A stretch of DNA of 42,388 nucleotides. Origin: an uncultured Pseudomonadota bacterium (GTDB taxonomy: Bacteria; Bdellovibrionota_B; Oligoflexia; Oligoflexales; CAIYRB01). The stretch covers positions 1 through 42,388 of the forward strand of contig CAIYRB010000025.1 of the NCBI GenBank assembly GCA_903928445.1. The letters run 5' to 3'. Below, one piece after another: positions 25,096 through 34,309 of this stretch (position 1 is the stretch's first letter; each line of letters begins with the position of its first letter). The notes beneath the pieces are model-generated. The model worked only from the letters and a program-made list of their open reading frames with translations. It was not told the origin of the DNA and did not search any database. Position numbers and translations under genes: made by a program.

Positions 25096-26259
25096 GTGGG
25101 ATTCTGGGACAGTTTAAAGCGGCCGGCGCAGGATTCGACCTACCGTCTTGAGCGCCTCGTCGACAGCCTGCTGCGCGAAGAGGCCGGCAAAGGCGGCGTG
25201 CACATCGTCTGCGATATCGATAAGACCTATCTTGAGACCGAGTTTGAGAGCTTGATCCGGATGGCGCGGATCGCCTTCGAGGCCGCTAGCGACAAGGTGA
25301 CGGTTGCGGGGGCTTCCGAGGTGCTGCAGCTAGCCCGCTGGGGGGATGTCAGCGCGTCCTTGCCGACGAGCGGTGAGTTTCCTCGTTGCCTGCACTTTGT
25401 CTCGTCATCGCCACCGCAGCTGCGCACGGTCTTGGCCGAGAAGATGATGATGGACGGACTCGACTGGACCTCGGACACGTTCAAGAATCAGGTTTACAAC
25501 CTGCGCATGGGACGCATGGACCTGCTGCGTCAGCACGTCGCCTATAAATCGCTTGCCCTACTCAACCTGGTGGCCAAGGCAGAAGACGAGGCGACCTTTT
25601 ATCTCATCGGCGACAACGCTGAATCCGATGCGTATATTTATACCGGCATCAAGCTGCTCCTCGACGGTCGGTTGAACGCGTCCACCTATCAAGCCTATCT
25701 CGAAGCGGCGGGTGTCGAGAGCAAGGTCGCTCAGAGCCTCGCAGCCTTGGCGAAGGTGCGCAAACGAGTCGGGGTTGCGGCGGTGTTAATCCGTCGGGTA
25801 CCTGGCTACGCGATGGTTGAGCAATCGCCGCTCACGGACTCCGTGCAGACTTTTGACGACTTCTTTCAGGCCGCGCTGCTACTCATGGCGCACGGGCTGA
25901 TCGGTTCAGAGCACTTGTGGCCGCTCGCGCGTAGTTTTCATAATCACCATGGCATGACGCAGCGGCAGATTGCGCATAGCCTCCAAGCAGTGAGTGCCGC
26001 GCCGGTACTGACGCAGCTGCGTCAGGCGGCGGCTGAGGCCTTGCAGCGATTGACCGTGGCGACCAGGAGCAGCAGTTCGGCATCGGCCCTGGAGCGCAGC
26101 CTCGGGGTGACTCCGGCACGCTTGAACCAACTCACCGGGAGCGACATCCTCCGCCACGCCCGGCTCTGGCAGCAGCGCATGGCTGCGGCCAAGGACAAGC
26201 GTGAGGATAAGTCGCGGCGTCAAGCCGCCAAGTCAACCAACACCAACCGAGTTAAGTAA
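25096..26259 (+). CDS. App1-type (DUF2183) phosphatase domain protein
   Basis: The 387-residue cytoplasmic protein has a HAD-like phosphatase pattern: DIDKTYLET (DxDxT nucleophile motif, about residues 40-48), HFVSSSPPQLRTVL (second motif) and YLIGDNAESDAYIY (acidic motif). This set matches App1/DUF2183 catalytic domains, whose yeast member is a phosphatidate phosphatase. The C-terminal half is helical and unlike the family, ending in a Lys/Arg-rich tail. GTG 25096 has GAGGAGG ahead. Its last 27 bases overlap the 3' end of the opposing flagellin gene. A lipid substrate is inferred. Confidence 0.75.
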   Translation: MGFWDSLKRPAQDSTYRLERLVDSLLREEAGKGGVHIVCDIDKTYLETEFESLIRMARIAFEAASDKVTVAGASEVLQLARWGDVSASLPTSGEFPRCLHFVSSSPPQLRTVLAEKMMMDGLDWTSDTFKNQVYNLRMGRMDLLRQHVAYKSLALLNLVAKAEDEATFYLIGDNAESDAYIYTGIKLLLDGRLNASTYQAYLEAAGVESKVAQSLAALAKVRKRVGVAAVLIRRVPGYAMVEQSPLTDSVQTFDDFFQAALLLMAHGLIGSEHLWPLARSFHNHHGMTQRQIAHSLQAVSAAPVLTQLRQAAAEALQRLTVATRSSSSASALERSLGVTPARLNQLTGSDILRHARLWQQRMAAAKDKREDKSRRQAAKSTNTNRVK

Positions 26260-27180
26260 ACTCAGCGCCTGGTGCGCATTGATATTGCCTTGGGCCAAGG
26301 CGGCGGTGCCGGCTTGCACCCTTAAGCGAGCCTGGACGAGATGCGAGACCTCTTTGGCATAGTCGACATCGGCAATCGCTGACTTCGCCGCAGTGAGGTT
26401 TTCCTGATACACATCGATGTAATCAGCGGCCCGGTCCAGGCGCACCTGGAGAGCGCCAAATGCCGCGCGATGGGTCGAAATGGTGTGGAGGGCCTGATCA
26501 TACACATTGCTAAAGGTGTCGGAGTCCTCGGGCGTCATCAATTCGACCGCGTCATCGACGGTGATGCCGTTGCCCTCGGCGTTGGTGAGCAAGGATTTGG
26601 CGCTTTTTAGTCCAAGGCCATCGCTGGTGGCGACCACCTGTTTAAAACCGTCGAATTTGAGCAGGTTGAGATCGCCAGCGTCGTCGTCCGACTCGGCCGA
26701 CTGCGATTTAAACGGGTCACCGACGCGAAAAATCAGCGACTCGGGACTCTTGCTGGAGTTGCCATTAAGCAGTGGCACGCCATTGAATTCAGTGGTTTCG
26801 GCGATACGGGTGACCTCGTCATGCAAGGCTTGGTATTCGACAAAGAGAAAGCCCCGGTCATTGTCGCTGATGGTCGTGTTCGACGCGGCGGTGTTGATCT
26901 CCTTCATCCGCAGCACCATATTGCTGATCTCAGCGAGGCTGCCTTCTGCGGTCTGCAGCATATTGACCGCCGTATTGATGCCGCGTTTTGACGCCGATAG
27001 GCTGCGTAGCTTGAACTCTAAGCCCTCGGCTAAAGCCCGCTCGGCCGGCATCGGTTGGCCGCGAGAAAACACCGAGCCAGAGCTGAGGCGCTCAAGGGAC
27101 CCAGAGGTATCGCGCTGCGCATCAGCCAGATTGCGCTCGAGCATCGCTTGCAGGTTGCGGTCGGTGATGTTGAAGGCCAC
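26233..27180 (-). CDS. fliC: Flagellin
   Basis: This is the filament subunit of the flagellum. The 315-residue protein has the conserved N-terminal D0/D1 helix (LERLSSGSVFSRG... INTAVNMLQTAEGSLAEISNMVLRMKEI) and the C-terminal D1/D0 helix (SAIADVDYAKEVSHLVQARLRVQAGTAALAQ...LSLL). A short variable centre (about 140-215) is acidic. The hook-associated FlgL is a less likely alternative. GTG 27180 follows GAGGAA and lies 17 bases after the chemoreceptor stop. It overlaps the opposing App1-like gene by 27 bases. Confidence 0.9.
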   Translation of the reverse strand: MAFNITDRNLQAMLERNLADAQRDTSGSLERLSSGSVFSRGQPMPAERALAEGLEFKLRSLSASKRGINTAVNMLQTAEGSLAEISNMVLRMKEINTAASNTTISDNDRGFLFVEYQALHDEVTRIAETTEFNGVPLLNGNSSKSPESLIFRVGDPFKSQSAESDDDAGDLNLLKFDGFKQVVATSDGLGLKSAKSLLTNAEGNGITVDDAVELMTPEDSDTFSNVYDQALHTISTHRAAFGALQVRLDRAADYIDVYQENLTAAKSAIADVDYAKEVSHLVQARLRVQAGTAALAQGNINAHQALSLLNSVGVG

Positions 27181-27197
27181 GCTGGTTCCTCGGCGAA

Positions 27198-29225
27198 TTA
27201 GGCGCTGTGCGACTCATGATCGCGTAGGTCAAAGAATTCTGTGCCCTCGCCTTTGGGTGTGGCTGCCGCCTCAGCCGCGGTCGTCGCCACCGCCGGGGCG
27301 CTGCCGCCTTTGGGTTGGCTGCCGACTTGGGGCTGGAATGGTGCGGTGATTGGCCGCACCAGGCTTGGCCGGTTTTTCCCCGACAACACCTCGGCGCAGT
27401 CCTTGAGCACGTGCAGATAGCGGTGGGCCTCAGCGAGGCGGAAGGTCTCGCTGTCGGCGGTCATGGGCGATAACGACGCCAGGCTGGCCGCTTGGACGGC
27501 GGTTTTGAGCCCGCTGGTGACGCTGACATTGCGCCCAGCGTGGCGAGTGAGCGCAATATTCGACTCTAGGGAGCTGCCGACCAGGTTTTCGCAGTGTGTC
27601 AGGTCGTAGTATTGGCGCGACAAGGTTCGCGCTAGACGGTCGGCACGGCCGATGACGTGGCGCACTTCCGTTGCCATCTGCGCCGAGTGTGCCCCGGCGG
27701 AGGTCTGCATTTTGGTGAGGTGCTCGATGTTGCCGGTGACGATACTGCCTTCTTTCTGCACGGAGCCGATGCCTTCGATCAATATATCCAGGCCGCGCGA
27801 CAAGCCGCCCAGATCGAGCATGCTGCGACCGATGACCTGCATCTCCTCGACGTAGTTGCCGCTAAACTTCGCAATAGACTCGGCAGCGCTGCCGACCGCC
27901 GTGTGGCCTTTGGTCAAGCAACCCGAGGCCAGTTCGGCCTCGCTTTGAATCGTCACCAGCAGCGTGGTGATCGTCCGCGTCGCGGTGCTGGAGCGGGCTG
28001 CGAGCTTGCGCACCTCGTCGGCGACGACGGCAAAGCCTTGACCCTGCTCGCCGGCCCGAGCGGCTTCGATGGAGGCATTAAGGGCGAGGAGGTTGGTCTG
28101 TTCGGCGATGTCATCGATGACGCCGATGATGTTGACGATCTCCTTAGCGCGGACCGACAGCAGTTGCACGAGGTCCGAGGCTTGCCGGACGTCGACGCTG
28201 CACAGGTCGATCGCACCGCGCATCTCTTTGATCATCGACTGGCCGTGTTTGGCCTTGTCGTCGAGTTCATGCAGGTCGTCATGGATCACCCCAGTTTGGC
28301 TGGTCAGCGTGCTTTCCATGCGCAGTGTGTCCGTGATCCTTAGCTGCATGGTCGTCGCGGCATTCCTGATCAGGCGACTGGAGTCAGCCGCTCGCCCATG
28401 CTGCAGGCGCATCTCGGCCATTTGATTGCCGATGCTGTGCCATTCGCCACGCGTTGCGGCGGCGAGTTGGGCGTTTTCCTGACAGAGCATTTGTAAGGCG
28501 CTGAGGCGCTTGCTGACCTCGTGCAGATCGGCGCCGGTCGCGTTCAGTTCGTTGAGGACTTCCTCGCCGGTTTGGCTGGCTTCTATGACCTCGTGCAGAG
28601 CGACGCTGTTGAGTGGGTTTTCCATGGTCAGAACCCGGCTTGCACCGCGGACTTCGGTAAGCAGAGACTCGAGTTGCCTGGTCGCATCGAGCACCTCAGC
28701 CAATGCCAGTTGCTGACTGCGCAGAGTTAGGTTTGGCAGCGTTGCAACCGGCTCAACGACTGTTTTCGGGGGTGGGGGAGGAGTCTTCGCCGCAATGTCC
28801 GGCGTGTGGGTCAAGGTCGTTGCTGCTACTGGATGGGCTTGCAGCTTAGGCGAGCGTCGCACCTCGCTGCGGCGCTCTTTGAACAGTGCCTGGGCGCTTG
28901 ATGTGCGGTAAACGTGCCAAGCACTCAGGCCAAGGATCACGACATTTAGGCCTAGCAAGGACTGCACTAGGGTCCTTGGCACCAGCAGGGAGCCCGTGGT
29001 CAAGGCGCTAAGATTCTCGGCCGCCGTGCGGACGGATTCGGCGCTGAGGAATTTGAAGTTGCTCGGGGGGTTGCCATACTCTTTAAGCAGATTTAGGAAC
29101 TCGCCGGTGCGCGCCATGCCGAGGAGGTTGAAGCCGAGCAAGTCTGTCAGTAGCAACAGCCCCACTCCTGCCAAAGCGCAGCTGATGATCGGGTTGATCG
29201 GTGTTTGAACGGGTTGGGCGGCCAT
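27198..29225 (-). CDS. Methyl-accepting chemotaxis protein
   Basis: The 675-residue membrane chemoreceptor signals through CheA/CheW to the flagellar motor. It has a first membrane segment near residues 12-35, a very short periplasmic loop of about 40 residues, a second membrane segment (about 70-92), then a long cytoplasmic coil with a PPPPPK stretch near 145. The signalling hairpin [40 protein letters not shown] is present in full. The small external loop argues against a large ligand domain, so it may sense membrane or internal cues. ATG 29225 has GGAG at eight bases; a longer frame to 29300 is less likely. The flagellin gene follows on the same transcript. Confidence 0.93.
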   Translation of the reverse strand: MAAQPVQTPINPIISCALAGVGLLLLTDLLGFNLLGMARTGEFLNLLKEYGNPPSNFKFLSAESVRTAAENLSALTTGSLLVPRTLVQSLLGLNVVILGLSAWHVYRTSSAQALFKERRSEVRRSPKLQAHPVAATTLTHTPDIAAKTPPPPPKTVVEPVATLPNLTLRSQQLALAEVLDATRQLESLLTEVRGASRVLTMENPLNSVALHEVIEASQTGEEVLNELNATGADLHEVSKRLSALQMLCQENAQLAAATRGEWHSIGNQMAEMRLQHGRAADSSRLIRNAATTMQLRITDTLRMESTLTSQTGVIHDDLHELDDKAKHGQSMIKEMRGAIDLCSVDVRQASDLVQLLSVRAKEIVNIIGVIDDIAEQTNLLALNASIEAARAGEQGQGFAVVADEVRKLAARSSTATRTITTLLVTIQSEAELASGCLTKGHTAVGSAAESIAKFSGNYVEEMQVIGRSMLDLGGLSRGLDILIEGIGSVQKEGSIVTGNIEHLTKMQTSAGAHSAQMATEVRHVIGRADRLARTLSRQYYDLTHCENLVGSSLESNIALTRHAGRNVSVTSGLKTAVQAASLASLSPMTADSETFRLAEAHRYLHVLKDCAEVLSGKNRPSLVRPITAPFQPQVGSQPKGGSAPAVATTAAEAAATPKGEGTEFFDLRDHESHSA

Positions 29226-29407
29226 GCGGGGTCTCCGGTGCGGTCCGTGCATAGGGACTCGCTGGTCTATCGACCCAGATCCGGGAGAGCTTGAGCGCAA
29301 AGCGGCAAAGGACCTTGAGCTGAACGGTGGATCTCAGCACAGTCCTTGGCACAAATGATCGCTTTTGTTGTTTAGGCTTGCGCCCGAGTCGCCATCAAGC
29401 GAGGGCT

Positions 29408-29572
29408 TTAGGCGTGGTAGCGCAGCTTGAAGTCTAGGCTGTAGCTGTCAGCACCGATACCTATCAGCCGGGCTAAGGCACCAGGATTCGTTCGTAAATA
29501 ATCCAAATTTATCTTGAACTTGTCAATGGGAACTGGTCTTTCCATAGCCATGATGATAACCACGAGCGCCAT
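29408..29572 (-). CDS. Small ORF of 54 residues upstream of the chemoreceptor gene
   Basis: In the 413 bases between the chemoreceptor start and the methyltransferase gene, the minus strand carries a clean 54-codon ORF. The product has a short hydrophobic start (MALVVIIM) followed by a polar part that reads like a real protein (PIDKFKINLDYLRTNPGAL ... SLDFKLRYHA). AAGG lies about eight bases ahead of the first ATG; inner ATGs at 29551 and 29545 are alternatives. Similarity to known families is not apparent. It may be a small regulator or a fragment. The rest of this gap (29226-29407 and 29573-29638) shows nothing further. Confidence 0.5.
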   Translation of the reverse strand: MALVVIIMAMERPVPIDKFKINLDYLRTNPGALARLIGIGADSYSLDFKLRYHA

Positions 29573-29638
29573 TTGATACGCCTTCGTTGTCCTGCCTCGT
29601 GCCGCCTACACCCCGACTAGCCAGAAAGCGGTGAAGCC

Positions 29639-31297
29639 ATGTTATCCCGATTAGAAGCACCGATCGAGCCGTGCTCCGCGCTGCCCATTGACCTGCGCCA
29701 GGCTGTGACCAGCAAGGGCTACACGCCGCCGCTAAAGCAGCTGCCAGAGCTGTTGGCGTTGCTAGGTGAGGCTGACGACACGGCCACGGCCACGGCCACG
29801 GCTTTGGCCATTCGCCGGATGGGTGCTGCGGTGTTGCCGGATCTGTTGCGAGCGATACCTGGTAGCCAAAGACCGCAACGCGGTCGCTTGACCGAGCTGA
29901 TCGGTCGCTTTGCGGCAGCGAGCAGTCCAGGCAGTCAGGCGGATGAGGCGTTCCACCTGCTCCTCGAACTGCTTGACGATCATGATCTAAAAACTCAGCT
30001 TAATGCCGCTGCGGCACTCGGTCGTCGGCGTTGCGCCGAGAGCGAAGCAGCGTTGTTGGCAGCCCTTGCCAAGCAGCCGCGTCGTGAGTTGCAATTGGCA
30101 CTGATTCGGGCCCTAGGTAAGGTTGGCGGCGGCGCGGCGCAGGCCGCCTTGGCGCAGTCACGGCCGGCTAGCGATCCCAGCGCCCTGCAGGTCACCGACC
30201 GGGCCATGTTGATCTTGCAGCGTGAACAAAGCCGCACACACCAGGCGGTCATTGCCGATACCGTGCCTCTGGATCAGCCGCGACGGTTTTGGCTGCACGC
30301 TCGTGACGGCTTGGAGCACCTCCTCGCCGACGAGGCCAGAGAGCTTGGTTACGAACAGGTTCAAGTGATTGCGCCGGGGCGGGTCGAGATGCTGTCGGCG
30401 AGACCTTTAGCCGATCTGTGGCGCCTGCGTTTGATGACCGATGCGGGACTGCCGATGGCGCCTCAGAGTGGCCCGGTTGAGGTGGCCGTGGCCTCCGCTT
30501 TGCGTCAGGCTGAGTCGCTGCTGCTTAAGCTCACCTGCAGTGTCAGCACAGCGGACAGCGGTGCGGCGGCGCCGGTGCGTTACCGAATCGACTGGCCTGA
30601 GGCGAGCAAAGCGCAGCTGTGGTCCATGGCCGGCCACCTTATGGTTGCTTGCCCAAAGCTCGTCAATGATCCGACCCTGAGTACCTGGGATTTAAATATC
30701 CATCAGGATGCCGGAAAGACCCAGATCGAGCTGCGGCCAAAGCGTTGGCTGGATCCGCGCTTTAGCTACCGCCACGGGTTCGTCCCGGCAGCGTCGCATC
30801 CGACCATCGCCGCGGCTTTGGCTAGGGTTGCCGCTGCTGGTGCTGGCGACATCGTTTGGGACCCCTTTGTTGGCTCCGGTAGCGAGTTGATCGAGTGCGG
30901 CTTGTCGGCTCCAGTGCAAGGCCTGTATGGCACCGATAGCGATCCCGCGGCGATTTCTGTGGCCCAAGGCAACGCCGTCACCGCCAAGCTCCAGGCGAGC
31001 TTGCACCTGAGCGTTGGCGACTTCAGCGCGTATTCTGGCCCGCAGCCTAGTTTGATCATCACCAATCCGCCGATGGGACGTCGGGTCCAGCGTGGCCAGC
31101 TCGCTGAAGTCCTGACTCGCTTCGCCGAACATGCCGCCAACACCCTGGCACCCGGTGGGCGTCTGGTCTGGCTGGCGCCTTTGCCGGTGCGCACGAATCC
31201 AATCTTCCAGCGTCACGGCTTTCGTCCACTGCTGTTGCAGACGGTCGATATGGGCGGGTTTCCGGCCGAGCTGCAGCATTTGGTCAAGTCGAGGTAG
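29639..31297 (+). CDS. HEAT-repeat/THUMP-like RNA methyltransferase fusion (RlmL/Trm14-like)
   Basis: The 552-residue protein joins two parts. Residues about 20-190 are alpha-helical repeats of HEAT type (LLELLDDHDLKTQLNAAAALGRR, then ALAKQPRRELQLALIRALGKVGG). From about 215 it has a ferredoxin/THUMP-like region (RDGLEHLLADEARELGYEQV), then a class I methyltransferase with the SAM motif DPFVGSGSELIECG and the amino-methyltransferase motif TNPPMGRR in place of the usual NPPY. THUMP plus this motif suggests N2-methylation of guanine in tRNA or rRNA. Met at the NPPY tyrosine position is unusual and could reduce or alter activity. RNA as substrate is inferred. Confidence 0.8.
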   Translation: MLSRLEAPIEPCSALPIDLRQAVTSKGYTPPLKQLPELLALLGEADDTATATATALAIRRMGAAVLPDLLRAIPGSQRPQRGRLTELIGRFAAASSPGSQADEAFHLLLELLDDHDLKTQLNAAAALGRRRCAESEAALLAALAKQPRRELQLALIRALGKVGGGAAQAALAQSRPASDPSALQVTDRAMLILQREQSRTHQAVIADTVPLDQPRRFWLHARDGLEHLLADEARELGYEQVQVIAPGRVEMLSARPLADLWRLRLMTDAGLPMAPQSGPVEVAVASALRQAESLLLKLTCSVSTADSGAAAPVRYRIDWPEASKAQLWSMAGHLMVACPKLVNDPTLSTWDLNIHQDAGKTQIELRPKRWLDPRFSYRHGFVPAASHPTIAAALARVAAAGAGDIVWDPFVGSGSELIECGLSAPVQGLYGTDSDPAAISVAQGNAVTAKLQASLHLSVGDFSAYSGPQPSLIITNPPMGRRVQRGQLAEVLTRFAEHAANTLAPGGRLVWLAPLPVRTNPIFQRHGFRPLLLQTVDMGGFPAELQHLVKSR

Positions 31298-31434
31298 CGT
31301 CCTGATGGCTCGCCGCATTTTGTCCAAAGTTTGATTCTCGGCAAGCAGTTGGAGCGTTCGGTTTAAGGCTCGCCACCGGCGACGCTTTGGCCGGTAGGTC
31401 TAAAGTTCTTGGGGATTGCGCCGATGCGCCTCCC

Positions 31435-32319
31435 ATGATGATCAATCAACAACATGTGTTGGTCTTTTTCGTCGGACTTGTTGCCTGGCCACTGCAGGCG
31501 CATGCCGAGGCGACTAGCTTCTTTTCGCGCTATAATATCGGCGTCAGCTACTCGACCACGACGAGCTATGCATCGATTTCCTACGATGCGCCGATCGTGC
31601 CGAATCTGCCGCAAGACTGCTCCCAATCGACAGGATCCAGCAGCCTCATGCATTGTGAAGCCTTCCTTGGTCCTGACAGCAGTAACTCAGCGGATATCAG
31701 TGTTTACATCGAGAAGCCATTTAAGCGCGAAGGACTTTTTTACTTCGAGCCTGGTTTTACCTTTTCGACGATCTCGTACAAAGGTGGTCTGGCATCGAAG
31801 CCTTCAAGTCCGATTAAATCTGGAAGCAGCAGCTCGAACAAGAGTACGACTGCGTCGGCCCAAGCCCCGGCGCAAGGACCTGCGCAAGGACCTGCGCAAG
31901 TTGGCAGCAGCAGTGATCCGTCGGCACAGGCAGGTACTCAGCCCTTAACCCAGGCCTATATGGAAATGTACGGGATCAATTGGCAAGCGTACCTGCGGCT
32001 TGGCATCACGCCTGAATACTTTCCCGACGTGATGCTAAGCCTCGGCTTGGGGCTGCAAACGGCTGGTGGTCGTTTGAAAATATTCAAGACGGATAAGACT
32101 CGCTTTGTCGCTCAGCCCGAAGCTTTTGCCGAACTCGAAGTCGTCTTAGTGCGCGCCTGGACGGGGTCTCTCGCGGTGTTTATCGGTCAGGACCAAACCC
32201 TGTCTGGTCAGATTGGATCAAGGTTGATTTCGGACTATCCAAGCGGCACCACGCTAAGCAACTTCCAGCTCAGTCTTGTTGCTGGCTCGGCAGGTGTTCG
32301 CTTGCTCTTCCCGTTCTGA
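31435..32319 (+). CDS. Putative outer-membrane beta-barrel protein
   Basis: The protein of about 294 residues starts with a signal peptide (MMINQQHVLVFFVGLVAWP..., cleavage after AHA). The mature part has many alternating strands, a Ser/Ala/Gln/Pro-rich insertion near its middle with a QGPA repeat encoded by a short DNA tandem repeat around 31868-31898, and ends in Phe (LLFPF), the usual C-terminal signature of outer-membrane barrels. Two cysteines near residues 61 and 74 could form a disulphide. The frame is open from 31387, but the signal peptide fixes ATG 31435 or 31438. No specific family is recognised. Confidence 0.7.
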   Translation: MMINQQHVLVFFVGLVAWPLQAHAEATSFFSRYNIGVSYSTTTSYASISYDAPIVPNLPQDCSQSTGSSSLMHCEAFLGPDSSNSADISVYIEKPFKREGLFYFEPGFTFSTISYKGGLASKPSSPIKSGSSSSNKSTTASAQAPAQGPAQGPAQVGSSSDPSAQAGTQPLTQAYMEMYGINWQAYLRLGITPEYFPDVMLSLGLGLQTAGGRLKIFKTDKTRFVAQPEAFAELEVVLVRAWTGSLAVFIGQDQTLSGQIGSRLISDYPSGTTLSNFQLSLVAGSAGVRLLFPF

Positions 32320-32338
32320 CTGCAGCTTGCTCGACCGT

Positions 32339-34075
32339 TTAGCCTTTTGGATCCAATAGAAATGCTCCGATGGCTTCGGCAAAGACCCGCCGCGGAAAGA
32401 GGTTGAAAAAGCCGCCACTAGTGGGCACGGCATTGGGAAACGCTAGCCCCCAGTGGTGCGTACCGACAATCCCGAGAAAGTGCGTTGGGAAGATCGGTTG
32501 GCTTGCATTCCACTTGGTGATCAGCTCGGAAAAGATCATCTCCCGTTGTGTTAGGACCTGGCTGTCGTTGAGTGTCGCTTGGGTGATCTTGTATAAACCG
32601 TAGTATGCCGGGCGCAGGACCAGCTGGTAGTCAACCGTATCGATTCCATAGGCGGGACTGTCTAGGAGTACCGAAGTGGTCGTCGCCGTGGATGGGTCGG
32701 CCATCGTGGCGGCCACCGAGTAGATGGGCAGGGTCGCTGGCCACTGATGGTTGGCCCACCACTCCTTGCGCGCATGGCTGGACAGGGCCTTGCTGCCGGT
32801 GAGCACCGCTTCGAACAGGACTCTGCCGCGCTCGATATTGGCGAGGGCCTGGGTTGGCGACAATCCAGGGCGAAACAGGTCGGACAGATTGTGACTGAAC
32901 AAGCCCAAGAAACCCGTTGGATCGGGCGTGGCGCCGTTTAGCTTTTCCTTTACCAAGCCTGGATCTTTCTCGGTGGCGGGCAAACTAACCTGGCTCACGG
33001 CCTTGACGAGCTCAGCCCAGTTCTTGACGACCTTGCCAGAGGCCAGGATAAAACCATCCCCGGCAGCCGGCACGGAAAGATGATCGAGGGCCGTCTTGAT
33101 CTGCTCGGCCAGCTGGTAATTAGGCGACGCGGGATTAAAATAGACGTCATCGGCCGTCTCCGTCCCGTAGATGACTCCGGCCAAGGTGACCACGCCTTTG
33201 ACGTTCTGCAGGAAGGGGTATTCCTCAGGAGTCGCGTGGGCCTGGGTGATCATGTCCATCGCGACGTCGGCGCCCTGCGAGTAGCCGACGAGATAGATGT
33301 TTTTGCATTGATCCAAGGGGATTTTACTAAAGGCTTTATTGATCCGCCGCAGGAAGGTAGCGGCGTTGGTGGCATTGTCGCCGAGGGTTTCGAGCGATCC
33401 GGTGCCCGCCTGCAAGAACATCGCTTGAACGTGCGGCTTGTGATCTGCGCCGTCGATGCCGCCGAGATGCACCCTTTCGCCAAGAGCGAAGTCAACCTGA
33501 TCTAAGGCGGCCAAGCTGTAGGCATGGTCTTGGACTTGGTTCAGTTGGTCTTGGTAGGCATCCTTGAACGCCGAAGGTCCCGTAAACACCTCGTGAATCA
33601 CGTTTTTGTCGATGAATTCCCCTAAGATGCCGGGAATAAAGATCAGCGTTGCCGGGCCGTTTTTGGCAAACACTTGGTCGATGTCGATGCTGTCATCATA
33701 CGGGGTGGCAACGCTGTTTTGATAAAAAGCGCTTGGCGTTTCCCCCGGGGCCTTGGTCTGTGCGGCGATGGCTGCGTTGGCGACGTCTAAGTCGGTGGCG
33801 GCGATTGCTGCTGGGGGTGGCGTGATAAAGGTTTCGCTGGGCATCAGGACCAGCTTTTGGATGGCTTGATCGCTCATGCCCTGGCTGACGCCCAATTTGT
33901 GGAACAGGTTGCGAAAGCGCAGGACCTCGGCGCGTCTACGGGCGGTCTCGCTGGATGCAGAGTTTGCCGCATCGACGCTGTCTTTGACCCCCGCTGCATC
34001 GCCGGAGGTTTTGCAGCCGCCTAGGCTCATGCTCAATGCAAGGCATGAGACGGCCCATTTTGGTCTGAACATCAT
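32339..34075 (-). CDS. Lipoprotein with alpha/beta-hydrolase fold
   Basis: The 578-residue protein has a lipoprotein signal peptide with lipobox LGGC near residue 20, so it should be lipid-anchored. The body has an alpha/beta-hydrolase layout: FIPGILGEF (oxyanion-hole strand) and the nucleophile elbow GYSQG with Ser as the likely nucleophile; a late GTHHWGLAF segment could supply the His. Substrate is unknown; lipase or esterase activity is plausible. AAGGAG five bases ahead supports ATG 34075 over the longer frame to 34114. It is convergent with the preceding barrel-protein gene. Confidence 0.78.
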   Translation of the reverse strand: MMFRPKWAVSCLALSMSLGGCKTSGDAAGVKDSVDAANSASSETARRRAEVLRFRNLFHKLGVSQGMSDQAIQKLVLMPSETFITPPPAAIAATDLDVANAAIAAQTKAPGETPSAFYQNSVATPYDDSIDIDQVFAKNGPATLIFIPGILGEFIDKNVIHEVFTGPSAFKDAYQDQLNQVQDHAYSLAALDQVDFALGERVHLGGIDGADHKPHVQAMFLQAGTGSLETLGDNATNAATFLRRINKAFSKIPLDQCKNIYLVGYSQGADVAMDMITQAHATPEEYPFLQNVKGVVTLAGVIYGTETADDVYFNPASPNYQLAEQIKTALDHLSVPAAGDGFILASGKVVKNWAELVKAVSQVSLPATEKDPGLVKEKLNGATPDPTGFLGLFSHNLSDLFRPGLSPTQALANIERGRVLFEAVLTGSKALSSHARKEWWANHQWPATLPIYSVAATMADPSTATTTSVLLDSPAYGIDTVDYQLVLRPAYYGLYKITQATLNDSQVLTQREMIFSELITKWNASQPIFPTHFLGIVGTHHWGLAFPNAVPTSGGFFNLFPRRVFAEAIGAFLLDPKG

Positions 34076-34147
34076 GAAGTCTCCTTGAAGGCGACGAGTC
34101 TGAACGAGGGACATCTCGGATTAAGTAGATTAATCCTAGCAGTTTGA

Positions 34148-34252
34148 ATGGGGCCCGTCACTGTGCTTGAACGAGGTCAGTCACCGGATGCCGTAGCAAA
34201 AGCTAAGGCGGCCATTGCCGCGGCGATTGCCACATTGGTTGCGGCCTTGTAA
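34148..34252 (+). CDS. Candidate 34-residue alanine-rich ORF
   Basis: In the gap between the hydrolase and desaturase genes the plus strand has a short ORF whose second half is a hydrophobic alanine-rich helix (AKAAIAAAIATLVAAL). No ribosome site is visible. The amphipathic/hydrophobic composition resembles small membrane peptides, but a chance ORF is quite possible. Confidence 0.2.
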   Translation: MGPVTVLERGQSPDAVAKAKAAIAAAIATLVAAL

Positions 34253-34309
34253 TAATGTTGCCTGACGCTTTGGCCGCCTCAGGCAGCTAGAAGGCGGCTA
34301 ATGAGCCTG

